Shown in pieces: positions 44,906 to 56,600 of a stretch of DNA of 64,000 nucleotides. Position 1 is the stretch's first letter, and every line of letters begins with the position of its first letter. The translations under genes and the position numbers were made by a program. The DNA comes from Strongylocentrotus droebachiensis (taxonomy: Eukaryota > Echinodermata > Echinoidea > Camarodonta > Strongylocentrotidae), in contig JAVYIG010000041.1 in assembly GCA_035222895.1 (NCBI GenBank), positions 682,001-746,000 of the forward strand. Direction: 5' to 3'. The notes beneath the pieces are model-generated. The model had not been told where the DNA came from. It saw nothing but the letters and a program-made list of their open reading frames with translations, and did not search any database.

Positions 44906-44938
44906 GGAAAAAAAGAGAGAGAGAGAGAGAGAGAGAAT
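44840..44938. repeat. (GA)n tract in the ORF1-ORF2 spacer
   Basis: GAGA simple repeat. A short (AC)n lies at 44560-44582. Confidence 0.9.
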
Positions 44939-45084
44939 ATCTTTGGCCAGAAACAAGGCCAGCAAGGCACTCAAAAAGATGTAAATAAATCATTCACGGT
45001 GACTAATCACAAACTTAAGATAAACAAATTGACCACAGCTATGCTGAGGACAATGCCACCCAGTCAAGAAGGTTTAAAGCTGCA

Positions 45085-45897
45085 CTACGCAGTAAAGTAT
45101 GGCACTCCTCCATTGCCTCTCCACTGTCCAGCGTAGAAGCGAAGTTTAGTACCTTTAGAATATAGATCTTGAACTTCCTTCTTATGTTTCCTTTTCTGCT
45201 CCAGATCACGCTTGGTTAGGTCATTGACAAAGTAAAAAGGATCCTCCTTCAAAGCTTCCCTTGCACTCTTCATGATGGCGACTTTCTCATCATACGAAGA
45301 AGTCTTCACAATGATATGACGGGGGTTATCTCCTTTCCTTCCTTCACGCAGGGCACGTTCCACCTTGACTTCCAATTTAAATTTGGTTTTAATAATGTCC
45401 TCTACTATCTGAGCACAGTCTTCTAATCCAACATCCAAGGATTCTTGTATTCCTATTACACGAAAGTTGTTCCTTCGTGAGGAGCGCTCAGCCTTGTTGA
45501 CATCGCTGTCATGGCTTCCAACCCTCTGTGCTAAATCTGTAAAAGATTTCTCCATCCTGCCCAATCTGTACTCAAGCTCAGCATTCTTTTTCTCAAGTTC
45601 GTTGATACGCTGACCCTCAAACTCAAGGGCCCTTTCCACTTTCCGTACACTTTCAATCAAAGATTGTACAGCTTCATCCATTACCTTTTCAAAGTTGCTG
45701 GTTGCAGCTTTAAGATAATCTGCCAGCTCCACACCAGATGATGGGAGAGAGCCCAAGTTGTTAGCAGGATCTGCCTGATCATCTGTGCCAGTAGGGGTGG
45801 CAGCAGCATCATGAAGCTCGTCGTTTAAGATGGAGTAACTTCCACGAGTATTCTTTGTGGTTTTTTTCACAATTTTCTTCTGGCTGCGGCCACTCAT
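45085..45897 (-). CDS. LINE ORF1: coiled-coil / RRM-type RNA-binding protein
   Basis: 270 residues from MSGRSQKK. A basic N-terminus (KKIVKKTTK) is followed by a coiled coil (about 70-150, VERALEFEGQRINELEKKNA and LEYRLGRMEKSF). Then comes a domain with RRNNFRVIGI, VKVERALREGRKGDNPRHII and VKTSSYDEKVAIMKSAREAL, resembling the RRM and C-terminal domains of L1-type ORF1 proteins. The end is KGTKLRFYAGQWRGNGG. It should trimerise and package LINE RNA. An in-frame upstream Met would add 18 residues (IIIMSGRS context), but MSGRS, at the start of the basic segment, is the likelier start. The frame is intact. Confidence 0.85.
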   Translation of the reverse strand: MSGRSQKKIVKKTTKNTRGSYSILNDELHDAAATPTGTDDQADPANNLGSLPSSGVELADYLKAATSNFEKVMDEAVQSLIESVRKVERALEFEGQRINELEKKNAELEYRLGRMEKSFTDLAQRVGSHDSDVNKAERSSRRNNFRVIGIQESLDVGLEDCAQIVEDIIKTKFKLEVKVERALREGRKGDNPRHIIVKTSSYDEKVAIMKSAREALKEDPFYFVNDLTKRDLEQKRKHKKEVQDLYSKGTKLRFYAGQWRGNGGVPYFTA

Positions 45898-46050
45898 AAT
45901 GATAATTTTTTTCAAAATCTGGTAGAGATGCAAATTATGAGTAGTTATCAACTTTGTTTTCGAAGAATGGTGATATCTAGGGTGTTGAAAAAAATATATC
46001 TTGAGGAGAGGTTCACTCGCACGTGTTACTTAGTCAGCTGCCATTTGTTT

Positions 46051-46310
46051 GTAATCAGCTTGAGCCACGTGATCATAACCAAGAATTTATGGTAACTTTG
46101 AAACCATTTAAAGAGGTGTGTAAGACACCTCAGAATTACTAATTTAATATAACCAAAGATTAACGGACAGAACAATAAGACGATTAGCCGGTGTAAGTAA
46201 CGTGAATATTACCATCAACCTTGGATAACCTTTGAAACCATCGATAAAGGTGCTTACAAGACCAAATAATTACTTATGTATCACCACCATCGGTTAACGG
46301 ACAAAAAACT
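46051..46310. repeat. 130-bp tandem repeat, right block after the LINE
   Basis: Resumes with GTAATCAGCTTGAGCCACG, AAAGAGGTGTGTAAGACACC and AATTACTAATTTAATA, about two degenerate copies, then ACGT-rich subterminal sequence to 46560. Confidence 0.8.
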
Positions 46311-46562
46311 CGTTGCTTGGTCAAGTGGTTATTTGGTCATAAACACTTGATTTACAGAGGTAAGTGCAATCACGTTACTCCAGTCGCGTGATAAATTGGT
46401 GGTTTTTAGGTTAGATGAAAACGTGAACAGGAGTACCTTTTTGGTTTAAATGAAGGCACGTGTCGATAACGTTTAAATCTAGTTCAAAAGGCACCATACT
46501 TTAAAATCACTTAAAATACACTTCCAAAAGAGGTTACTTTTTAGTGTTTTGTTTATTGGGTA

Positions 46563-49140
46563 GCTATTGATATTTTTTGGCTCCATTTACCAATAAAGCA
46601 ATATAAGTTAAATTTAGGTAATAAATGAATGAATAAATGAAAAATGGTTTGTATGAGATAATCCCGTCTCCATCGCCCGTCTTTATTTGTATAAATTAAT
46701 ACTCACATCAAGCTTCATTTGGTAAGTTAATTAGATGCATTCTCAGTTAATAGTTTGTGAGACTGTGAGTTGTATTTTGTTAAAAGATGTGAATTCGAGA
46801 ATAACTTTATTTTTAAACGTAAATATGTATTATCATTTCGTCGATAAATAGCAAGGGCTATGTAAACCCGAATCCACTATTGGCGAAATTCATGTGTCAA
46901 TCTTCCCCGCAACTGACGATACATAATGGAAAGCTTCTTTGAATGAAGAAACTGACCTACTGACAACAGTGTCTGCATCCTTATCTTTATGTTTAAAAAA
47001 ACCTCCGAAACTTGAGATTACTTTCCAATTATCTGAACATCTGAAATAGTATTGAAGCCTCCGAGTAATACTCATGTTTCATGCCACAGAAAGGCTTCAT
47101 CAGTGTTCTGAGATGAGGGGTTTGAATCTGCAACAAAAATTATTTGAAGACGATTATAACGTTGATGTTGATGATATTGATGATGATTCACATAATTTAT
47201 ATGACGCCATATTTCTTTTCAAAACATTCAAAGGTGCAGACTCCATCAATCAATCAAATGATTTGAAGTCGAACTTTTCGAATTATTTCAGGCGATTTTT
47301 CTGCAATGAAGGCAAGTTATTTGTCAAATACTGCTTATTTATCTATCATGTCTATTCCTTTTTGGAGAGGGGGAGACTGAGGGGCCACCCAACCTGGAAA
47401 CGCCACTGTCGCTGATGCACTATACCATTACCTTATTACTGTTCTGATTGATACTTTTCTCACATGGTTTCTTGTAATTCCTTTCTGATTTTGCTATAGA
47501 TAATATTTTCTGAACCCCAGGCCTTTTAGTAGATACTTAATATGCGTCTCTCTTTATAAGCTAGCTGGGCATCTCTCATCTGGTAAAGAAGGGTAGTAAA
47601 TTGAAGAAAATGGCGACATTAGTGTTTGTAAAGAGGAATGGAAGACTAATGACAACATAACACACTTTCTTAGAAAATATAACAAAGCAAGAGGGAAAAG
47701 ACAATATGCGACAGTTTCATGTGTCGTGATCAAGCTTAGTGTAGCAGCAAGTACTACACAACCGCTTTTCAAAATCGTTTTGTTTGATGAAAAGTGTTCC
47801 CCTACTTTAATCTTTTGGTGCAAATTGGATTGCATTCAAGTTGGGGACCGAATCGTCCACGACCCACTCCCTCTACCGTCCTAAAAGAAAGGAAAAATGG
47901 GAATAAAGAGCAACGGAAGAAATAGGGAGGAACGAAAGAGAAAAGAAGGCAGAAATAAAAAGGGACAGAAAACCTATTGGGTGGGATGGAAACCCCACCC
48001 TAAACGTTTTTTTCTATAAAATTGCCCTTAAGGAAAGAGAGAGAGAGAAAGAGAGAGTCGGGTGGACAGAGACAGAGAAAGACAAATAGACAGAGAGAGA
48101 GAAAGAAAGAGAGAGAGAGAGGGGAAGAGGGGGAGATAGGGAGAGGGAGAGGAGAGAGAGAGTTTATGTGCGCCCGTGTGTGTGTATGTGTGTGTGTTTG
48201 TATGTGCGTGCGGGGAGGTGCACCGCATTGTTGTCATCACCTTTTTCTACATTCCTAGTATGTGTGTCAAATTGGCAAAATCTAAAATGATTAATGTGCC
48301 CCTTCCTTCCAAATAAATGTATGGACGTTTAGTAATGGCGCCTTTTCTTTAATAAAATTGTCCATTCACTGGGATTGGGCGCAAGTTTCCGTTCCCCTTC
48401 CCCGTTGCAAAAGGCGTAGATTATAGTCTAACAGTGCAGCGCGTTTTAGTTCAGATTATGCATAAAAGGGGGAAGTAAGCTGATCAGGGGAAAGGGGGGG
48501 GGGGGGTGTTTCACAGATCCTAAGTCGAACTTAACTCTGAGTTTGACTTTAAAATTATGGAAAGCCATTTGTAGCCTAAAAATTAAATATGTTCAAAAGC
48601 GAAAAAACAAGTATTTAAAACTTGTTATAAATTCCAGATCCACATCCAGAACATGAAATCACCTTGATAATAGAAAATATGAGGATTTGAATCAACAATT
48701 CATGCCTTTTAAAATGACTTTGACAAAAAAATGTTCATCGGATGCCAACAGATTTTCATAATTGTTCAGTCGAATTTAGAGTTAAGTTTTGTGAAACATT
48801 CCCCAGAACCTGTTCCATGATATGGTTTGGTTTGAATATTGTGTTATTCCTGCTTTCATTAAATTACTAATAAGGTTTAGGTTAACACGCTTCTGTTAAA
48901 AAAAAAATCAAAATCAAAATCAAAATCAAAATCCGAGTTACGCGATGAGCAAATTACCGTTTAAGCTCTGGAAATAAGAGCTAGATCGGGTGAGGATAGT
49001 AAGCAAATATTACTCGACTACGAGGGTAATGGTATAAATTATATACCTCACTTAAGAAATCCAGCCATTTGATTGGTCTAAATTGCAGTCGTGGTTTTAG
49101 CCATTCCCGTAAATAAACGAAAAATGCCAAACCCATGTAA
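46563..49140. other. Unit tail followed by spacer, no gene
   Basis: 46563-46655 continues the unit tail (compare 25790-25905) and then leaves it. 47450-47545 repeats 11030-11115 (TCTCACATGGTTTCTTGTAA). A GA tract at 48030-48155 is followed by a (GT)n patch, a poly-G run lies at 48497, and (AAAATC)n at 48901-48932. The 113-codon frame at 47074-47415 has an Asp-rich patch but nothing I recognise. Confidence 0.55.
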
Positions 49141-49143
49141 TAG

Positions 49144-50575
49144 TAGGTATAGCACACCAAAAATAAGTACAATAAACACATGTTATCTGATGATTGCAAA
49201 TAATCAAACTTTATGAAAGCTTCAAAAAACAAAAAACAGAATTGAAATCGGTCAATGCGTTGTGATTTTATACCATTTTTTTGATACCGAAAAATTACCG
49301 AAAAACCTGCCAGAAATTCTCAAATTGGCAAAAATTGCAAAATTCGACAAAGTTGACTACTTAATTAATCACTTTTTTGGACACAAATAATAAATTAAAT
49401 TATCAGACACTAAAATATCATCTCTGTGGTAAAAAATACAAAAAAGAAAATTCATATACCTATTGCCGTTTTGAAAACAGAAGCCAACAAAATAAGTCAT
49501 TTTTGCCATTTGTGCGAATCTGCAGATATGAAAAAGTTGTGAAAATAACTAAGTCCGCCTAATTATTATGCGCATATGTAATCAAATCAAAACCGAAAAT
49601 GATACATCAGAGAAATCTGTATATATCAGACAGGTATGGAAATATATTTCATTTGAAATATTAACAAATCATGAATATTCATCAAATTAGGTCATTTCAG
49701 CTAATTAAATATTCGCGCCAAATTTTAACCTTAAATTCCAAATATTTTTGCAATGCCAATAAAATATGGCGATGGACATTACTTGAATCACTGTCACAGC
49801 TATTTCCTCATATGTTTCACAAACTTAGAAAAACCGATCATATGATAACAATTTGCAGACTTTCAGCTACATCACAGTATATTTGTATTTTTAAAAAATT
49901 TCAGATTTGTGGATTTATGACGATTTTCCGAGAAACCATTCAACAGGCCATAACATTCCACAGGGACTGAATTTTAGAGTAACAACAATTTTGGTGACCC
50001 CAGTACAATTGTGGCTACCTTGAGTGTAAACAACAATTTGATTTAATGAGTGAAACACATGAGGATATTGCATTTTTGTAGGGAAGTTTTATACATTGAG
50101 GTGCATTTTAACCACGCAGAATAACAATGCGAGTCAATGGGCGATCAGCTGGCCATAAAATACCCATTGGTTCACGCGTTAAAAATTTCTTTGTGGAATG
50201 CGCATTGGTTTACGTGTTAAAGTTCTTTGTGGAATGCGCAGCGCGGCTACCACACAGTTTTTGTGCAATTAATTTGGTTGCTACATTTGCACACAGTGCA
50301 GACAACCGTCGATCTCAATTGTAGGCCTAGATCTACATGTAATGACGAGATGACGCCCCTTTGGAAATATGGAGATAAACTTGCTCTTTTATATGACACC
50401 TCATTTTTTTTAGTATCACCTTCAAGTTCAGGATCACAAGTAATAAAGGTTTGCATCTCGATTTAGAAATAATTTTGTTAATGCACGTAGATCTAGACTG
50501 CATATTTATGCGTGCATTCTCAATGGGAACGATTTTAGCACACAAACTCGAGTGGTGCGCGATCAGACACCCTAT
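49144..50575 (-). mobile_element. hAT-type element, inverted relative of 23387-24716
   Basis: TAGGTATAGCACACCAAAAA at the left is the reverse complement of the right end at 24716, and similarity runs for about 1 kb (TTTGATTTGATTACATATGCG at 49575 inverted). The far end is probably GATCAGACACCCTA near 50570. No matching 8-bp duplication was found. Confidence 0.7.
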
Positions 50576-50890
50576 TAAGACTAGGTCTCGATAGCGTATT
50601 AAACAAACTTGATTACGTATTCTATAACCCTTTGGAAATATGGAGATAAACCTGCTCTTTCATATGACACCTAATTTGTTTAGTATCACCTTCAAGTTCA
50701 GGATCACAATCATTAAAGGTTTGCATCTCGATTTGGAAATAATGTTGTTAATGCATGTAGATCTAGTCTGCATATATATGCGTGCAATCTCAATGGGAAG
50801 AATTTTAGCACACAAACTCGAGTGGTGCGCGATCAGACACCCTAGACTAGGTCTCGATAGCGTAAACAAACTTGATTACCATGATTGGTA
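50359..50890. repeat. Two-copy tandem duplication, about 275-bp unit
   Basis: CTTTGGAAATATGGAGATAA through CGATCAGACACCCTA and GGTCTCGATAGCGTA occurs at 50359-50632 and again at 50630-50885. The matching frames on both strands are duplicates of each other, not genes. Confidence 0.9.
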
Positions 50891-50949
50891 AGTCGCACAT
50901 CTATTCTACGACCCTTTTTGGTATATAAAAGTAATGACTGCTTTAATTT

Positions 50950-51066
50950 TCGAGACAAAGTTGTTTTTATACGCTCTCGGGAAGGTTACAATCGAGCTAT
51001 TGCCCTCGGCAAGCCTCGGTCAATAGCTCGATTGTAACCTCCCCTTGAGCGTATAAAAACAATTAT
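50950..51066. repeat. Large near-perfect palindrome (fold-back MITE)
   Basis: Left arm TTGTTTTTATACGCTCTCGG then GGTTACAATCGAGCTATTG; right arm is its complement, ending GAGCGTATAAAAACAATTATA. The arms are about 50 bp with a loop of about 10-15 bp. Confidence 0.85.
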
Positions 51067-52125
51067 ATCCCGCATACTAAGAATCTTGCAATCTGATTGG
51101 TCTACACGAGGTCACATGATTAATGATAGATAAGTACTATCTCCCTGCGATAGGACTTTTGTAAAGTAATTTTTTGCTGCTGCCCCACTTGCCCACCCTT
51201 GCCTATTGAATCAGCATAGCAAAGTAGGTTACGCGATATGAATTGTAGTCAAATGTTCTTTCCCAATTTTAGATCTTCCAGAGTGGGTTTCACTGTTCTA
51301 GGGTAAACACTGTTATCGTATTATTGTCACGATGTCGAAATAATGATTGATGTTAATATTTGAGAGGAAGGAGAAAACTAATAACCAAAAAAAGTGACAT
51401 AAGTTTCAAGCCTCCTTCTGCTTTCGAATTGCAATCTCCCCCGAAGGAGGACAATACACATGAAAAATCGTAACATGAATCTTTATATCTACCCATCACG
51501 GTGACAACAAATGTGTCAATTTCGAGACCTTTTATCTTTGAACAATAAGCCTTCTCATACAATGAACCTTTTTATGAAACCGTTAATTTCCTGCACTTTA
51601 GGCCTATATCGAGCAGATCTACAAATGACAAACCGTAGTTAGATTCATCAAACATTTCGTCTCAAACACAATATCTAATACGCAAACACAAGTCAATCTC
51701 TTGCAGAAGTTCCTACGTAAGTCCGTCATCATATTACAGTCACAATGTAGAAAATACAGAATATGTCATAATTACTACACCATCAGTCAATTTTTATTAG
51801 ATTAAAGAGGAGGTTGAGTTTTTTGGGAAATGTGAGCTTTTTCGTCTGTTATTATGCGAACGAATGATACAGTAGATTTTTTTTTTTTTTTTTTGTAATA
51901 CCTTCTTATTTCATGTATGATTAGAAATAACTTGCCACATGAATAGATTAAGTTCAGAATTCCCACATTTGTGTGCATTGATTTTCGGTGTATGGGATTT
52001 CCAGCGAGATTGTGATATTTCTTTTAAATCTTTCTGATGATTCTGATCATTTCAATATCAATTTCTAGACAGGTTTTTTTCGCAATGCAATCACATTTCT
52101 TCAGATTAATTTGAATCACTCATGC
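51067..52125. other. No gene seen
   Basis: Unremarkable sequence with a poly-T at 51878-51894 and no motif or repeat boundary I can support. Confidence 0.5.
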
Positions 52126-53663
52126 GTGCAATATACATCATATGAGTTGCATCAAATGAAAGAGGAGGATCTAAGCTTTAGAAATATTTGTCATTTATCA
52201 ATTATTATTGTGATTAAGTTATGATAAAACATCGATAATTCTCGGTTTCAATTTTCTGGGACGCACTGTATAGGAGATTTGGATTTTTCAGTTGTGAAGG
52301 ACTTTCCCCATGCTTATCGACGATCTCATAATAAATTTTCTTTCTATTCTTTGGTTTTCCACATTGCATAAAATATCGACCGTAATAGAATATGAAAAGT
52401 TTTATCTAGATTTCAGAAGAAAAAAATCGTATGGTCTACAATCTGAATGATAGACTGAGAAATAGAGAAAGAGGAAAAGCGAGAGAAAAAGAAGGAGAGT
52501 CTTTAAGTGAGGTTAAAATTTTAAAGTAAACACATTTATCTCCTTTTTTTTATAAAGATCTATAGGTCGATCTCAGTATTTAAAAAAAATTGCTTGGTCT
52601 ATTTAGTGTAGCAAATTTTTACGTCACTCGGAAAGCTTTTTACAATCTGATAAATTTTCCATGCGTTAACTCCAAAGTCCTGAATTTATTAAGGTTAACA
52701 ATGGTTGTGTCTGAATTCATTACTGTGTGTAGCAGTAAAGCCTATATTAGGGACTTATAGATTTGCGTAGACTGATACGTGTGACGACTATTCAAGGCAG
52801 TGCATTAAAAGGACGTCGGTCGTAGCAATTCACGTTGTCGTTCGGCAAATCTAAAAGTCCCTATTTCTTTCCTTTAGAGCAGCCTTTGCATAATTATGTT
52901 TTAGTGCCATGCATGCAGTGCAGTTCAGCCATATTCAGGCAGATTGCAGCTAGCCTCCAAAGATCAAAGACCAGTTTTGCCTATAGCTCATGCATTTCAG
53001 GTATGAAGCAGCCGCGCCCGTTATTATTGGCAATGTCATAGCCAGTTCCTTTACACAGAAGGTTTCCATCTTCAGAATAAAAAGTAAGTATTTTTTTTGA
53101 TATTTTGATAGTAAACCTGGCTTTTTCAGTTTCTTTTTGTTGTATATTGAATTTTATATTCGACCTTCAACTGAAGTGAAATTGCTTTGTAATAGTTGAT
53201 TATAAAATGAGAGAAAGGAATGTTCTCCCCACTTTTGCTCATAAACAGTCATGGAGATAATTATTAAAGATGTATTGGCATTATCTCCTTGTCCTTGGAT
53301 TTAAGTCGGTGATGTAAATTCTTATTAATATTCCTATCTATTGTGAAGACTTGTCTTATTAAAAGAGAATTACCATGCTTCTCTTATAGTTAATGACAAA
53401 TGCTAAGTCTTGAGAAAGGTAATTATTTCTGCATGTGAGACAAGTTTGTGCCATGATATTATACTTATATAAATATTTATATGCAGTTATTGTTTATAAT
53501 TATTTTTTGGATATTTATATTTCCTCCTAGCCGACCGTTTACCAATTGGTTTTCTAATGGTTTCCATACAATTTCCCGACTTGTTTCCAAGCGGGTCTAC
53601 CGACTTTTGATACTGGGGCTCTCCCCAGATATACTACCGGCTTTCAAAAGCAACTCGTAGACC
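52126..53663 (+). repeat. Unit 4, 5' portion; candidate 5'UTR exon of GPCR-4
   Basis: Begins with the right half of the mariner-type element (to 52268), then the full set of unit blocks. It is interrupted by a 114-bp MITE (52749-52862). GTAAGT at 53084 is conserved. If it pairs with the AG at 57878-57879, the 3.8-kb transposon B lies within the 5'UTR intron of GPCR-4. Confidence 0.7.
52749..52862. mobile_element. 114-bp member of the AGGGACTT MITE family
   Basis: Ends AGGGACTTATAGATTTG and CAAATCTAAAAGTCCCT, flanked by ATT (52746-52748, 52863-52865). The same ends and the same duplicated ATT occur in the element in GPCR-1. Internal similarity includes CGTGTGACG. Confidence 0.9.
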
Positions 53664-53666
53664 ATA

Positions 53667-56600
53667 TAGGCCAAGAGCATTAGGTCAAAATAGGCTTAAA
53701 CCTGGACATTTTTCATAACAAGCTGATTTTTTTTCAGAATAGGTCCAGGAATATGTCTAGAATAACATACTAAAAGTCCTCATGAATGCTCCTTGAGCGT
53801 TTTCTGCATTCCAAGATGGTGTCAAAAGTTGCCGCCATAACCTGAATTTCTTATAAATTTACAACTAGATAACCCAAATACAAAATTTAAATGTCTAAAT
53901 ATATGTTATTTTTGCATTAGGAACTCAACAAAATACTTAGTAATACATTTTTAAAAACACACAAGTAGCAATACAACCACTTGAGGCCTTCCTGAATCCA
54001 AAATGGCAATTGTTTCTATTTAAGTAGATGCGTTATGAATATAATTAAATGTCTAGACTAGAATAGCACCATTGAAATACACATCAATACCAAACAAAAA
54101 TCATACAAAAAATACCATCCACACACACACATATGGCTGCTTCTATCATCCTCAACGATATGAGACTGACAGTGTACAACCGTGAAGAGTACTAAACATT
54201 TAGATGGAACTGAAAATGGAGACGCGTTAGTACCGAGGTCGTTAAAGCGTTTCATACATAATTTAGTGGACAGCAAAGCACATGCCATCAACTCTGCTAG
54301 TAGACCCAGGTCATTTGTGTCGCCAATATTGTTGGGAATAGCTGTGTATATACAACAGAAGTATTATGGCTCACGTGAATAGATAAGACATATTGAGCAG
54401 CATGAGCTTTGCTGATGATTATAAAGAAGTACAGCGGTTTGAACAAGCGTTCATGTCAAATATTGAACCATCCTATCACCTGGGCGGTTTTAACCAATTT
54501 GTGTTTGACAATGCCGACTTCAACGTAGCGACATTATTCTGGTCACAACACTTTCCACAACATGGGAGGAATCGCTTGTGTTACTCCGCCTGGGGTTGTG
54601 AATACTTACCCATTAAACGTTGAGTGAAATTGCAATCGGCTGACAAAGTCAGAGCATTTGGACATATTCCGATAAAGACAAACAGCAAACCTGCTGTTCC
54701 TTGCTTGCGTTCTGTTCTAATAGATCCCCTCAAGAAACCTGATTATGTTGTAGAACTAGACTTGTGTCCTTCACGGAGTGGTTTCATGAAAGTGGCCATG
54801 CAGAGTGACCAGTACGAGAGGACGTGAATTGAAATTCTGCCCTTCACCAATTTGGACCCCTCCAATCTGAGTACCATCTACACAGCACTATGCTTTGCAT
54901 AGTCATAATGTGAAAAGCATAACTTGAGAATACGTGTAGTAACATTTGACCAGCCCTTGTACATCAAGGCAGCCTCCTCATGTCATATCTCGGCAGCATA
55001 GGCCACATCATGGACGGAAGTAGGCTTTCAGAGCTATGGAAGACAATGTATGCCAAAGGGTCTGTCATACATATGCAATCTGGTCATGTATTTTACCGTT
55101 CTCTTCGTGCATACTCACCTTCTTACAGTAGCCGCCCTCATTGGCATATTGATGGATAAACCTGGCATGTAAGACGGCATAGATAAGGACCACTTAACGA
55201 ATCTGTATGGAGCACTTCTGATGTAGCTGAGGAGGAGTGTGTCAAACAGTTGAGTCAGATCATTTCACAATTAACTCCTTGACCGGGCAGCAGGAAAAGT
55301 TGGACAGGAAACCTTTAGTTGCAGTATATCCGACAATTAAGTGTCTCTTCTGCTGCAATGTTTCATTCGAGCTGAAAGGACAGGGGACTGGAAGCTCCAT
55401 CTCAGCTGTGTGAGGAAAATCTGCCAGGTTGTATTTACAACAGAGGGAAGCCCTAGAGCAAACAATGCCAGGAAATATACACAATTCGCAGAAAAGGGAC
55501 ACTTCACCATGCGCCGTGTGGATTCATTCTGGGGTAGAAACTTCTCTGTTCAGACCATTGAACAGTTCCTGATGCGACAGCTGAAAACATCTCGAGGAAT
55601 GACTCGTGGCCGTGGAAACACAGACAGTACATTGGCAAATTGAGGTCATGCCCTTCCTAGCTGTGTTCATATCTGTGATGAACTGGAAAAGTTCACAGGA
55701 GTACTTACTGGTACATCAGAGCAATATAAAGACATACGGCAAAGCACCAGGTCAAAAGACAATACATATAGATACAACTTTGTTGGATGGCTGCAGGCAC
55801 ATCGCCATTCCCTGGATATGAAACTTAATGCCTGGTCTCCTTGTCAACTGGCATCGTCGCTGACTCGTCTGTCAATTGTGGTAAACCTGTAGAAATCTGC
55901 CTAGTAGCGGCATTCGAAATGAATGGTAGGTAGTCCACAGATATCAAGCTGCATCGTAATGCCAAGGTGAATACCATTGGTGCCAAGAGTAAGACGGTGA
56001 AAATCAGGGGACAAATCACAGAGGTCAACCCAACGCTACTGTTCAACAGAATAACATGTGTTCTGAATAACAGCACTGAGATGGAATCGTTCTTTGCTTC
56101 TGAACTTTCTCTCCCACCAATTTTCCCTTTCAAAGTTGTGGTGATGCGGAAGCCAACAAAGAGTTCTCTGGGTCTCCTGCTGAAGTCGTTCACCAAGCAA
56201 TCCAACCTGCCAGAAAATGGTCTCTTTGTTTTAGATGGTGGTCACCTACTGCAATCAGTTGTTTGGCCACAACCGTTAACATATGCTGATGTTGATCAGT
56301 CATATTTCATACATCCTTAAGCATTGTGGAGCTCATTCGACGGTGGTGTTCGTGGGATACGGAAGTGCAACTTCAACAGAGGTAGCTGAGCAAAGACGAA
56401 TAGCCAAGAAATGTACCTCTAATGACATCTTATTTGATGGTAATATGCCAACAACCACAACCCAATCAGCTTTTCTAGCCAACGTACAGTAACAATAAGA
56501 TGAAACTTATACAAACTCTATGTGACAAAATGTTCATGGCTGGTATACGTACCAAGCAGGCAGAAGCAGATGCCGACACCTTGATTGTCTCCACAGCACT

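Larger units (their letters stand above)
41103..46050 (-). mobile_element. Apparently full-length CR1/L2-group LINE
   Basis: On the minus strand: short 5' leader (about 45898-46050), ORF1, a 645-bp spacer, ORF2, and a 3' untranslated region ending in a (TGAAC)n tail at 41101-41122. It interrupts the 130-bp repeat between AGATTAGT and GTAATCAG, with at most a 2-bp target duplication. That fits the CR1/L2 group, which often ends in short 3' repeats rather than poly-A. Both ORFs are open, so the insertion is young, certainly younger than the host element. Confidence 0.9.
39339..46560. mobile_element. 7.2-kb TA-flanked TIR element with ACGT-rich ends
   Basis: Ends CCCAATAAACAAAA and TTTTGTTTATTGGG, flanked by TA (39337-39338, 46561-46562). 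The empty site is preserved in unit 2 (CCTAGACTAGCTATTG at 25780). About 2.27 kb remains once the LINE at 41103-46050 is removed. Inside: subterminal sequence dense in TCACGT/TTACGT motifs (39350-39790), a patch of CAACTGG repeats (39945-40570), and tandem 130-bp units on both sides of the LINE. A hAT-like terminus (CAGGCGCGTCGG) occurs at 39871 without a visible partner. No transposase. The TA target suggests a mariner-like mechanism, but the ends match no family I recognise. Confidence 0.88.

Noticed and set aside
47074..47415. 113-codon Asp-rich frame as a host gene
   Set aside because: No recognisable domain, no paralogue in the window and no splice or polyadenylation context, so it cannot be supported.
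48022..48258. Arg/Glu- and Ser/Leu-rich frames at the GA tract
   Set aside because: Artefact of the GAGA repeat.
50127..50891. Several paired frames on both strands
   Set aside because: They are duplicates of each other within a 275-bp tandem repeat and occur on both strands, with no recognisable domain.
52835..53041. Sense frame FRQIAASLQRAKTGFAYSSCI in the predicted exon 1, recurring at 62974-63345
   Set aside because: Units 1 and 2 carry stops in this frame (TAG near 970, TGA near 20613), so it is not conserved as coding.
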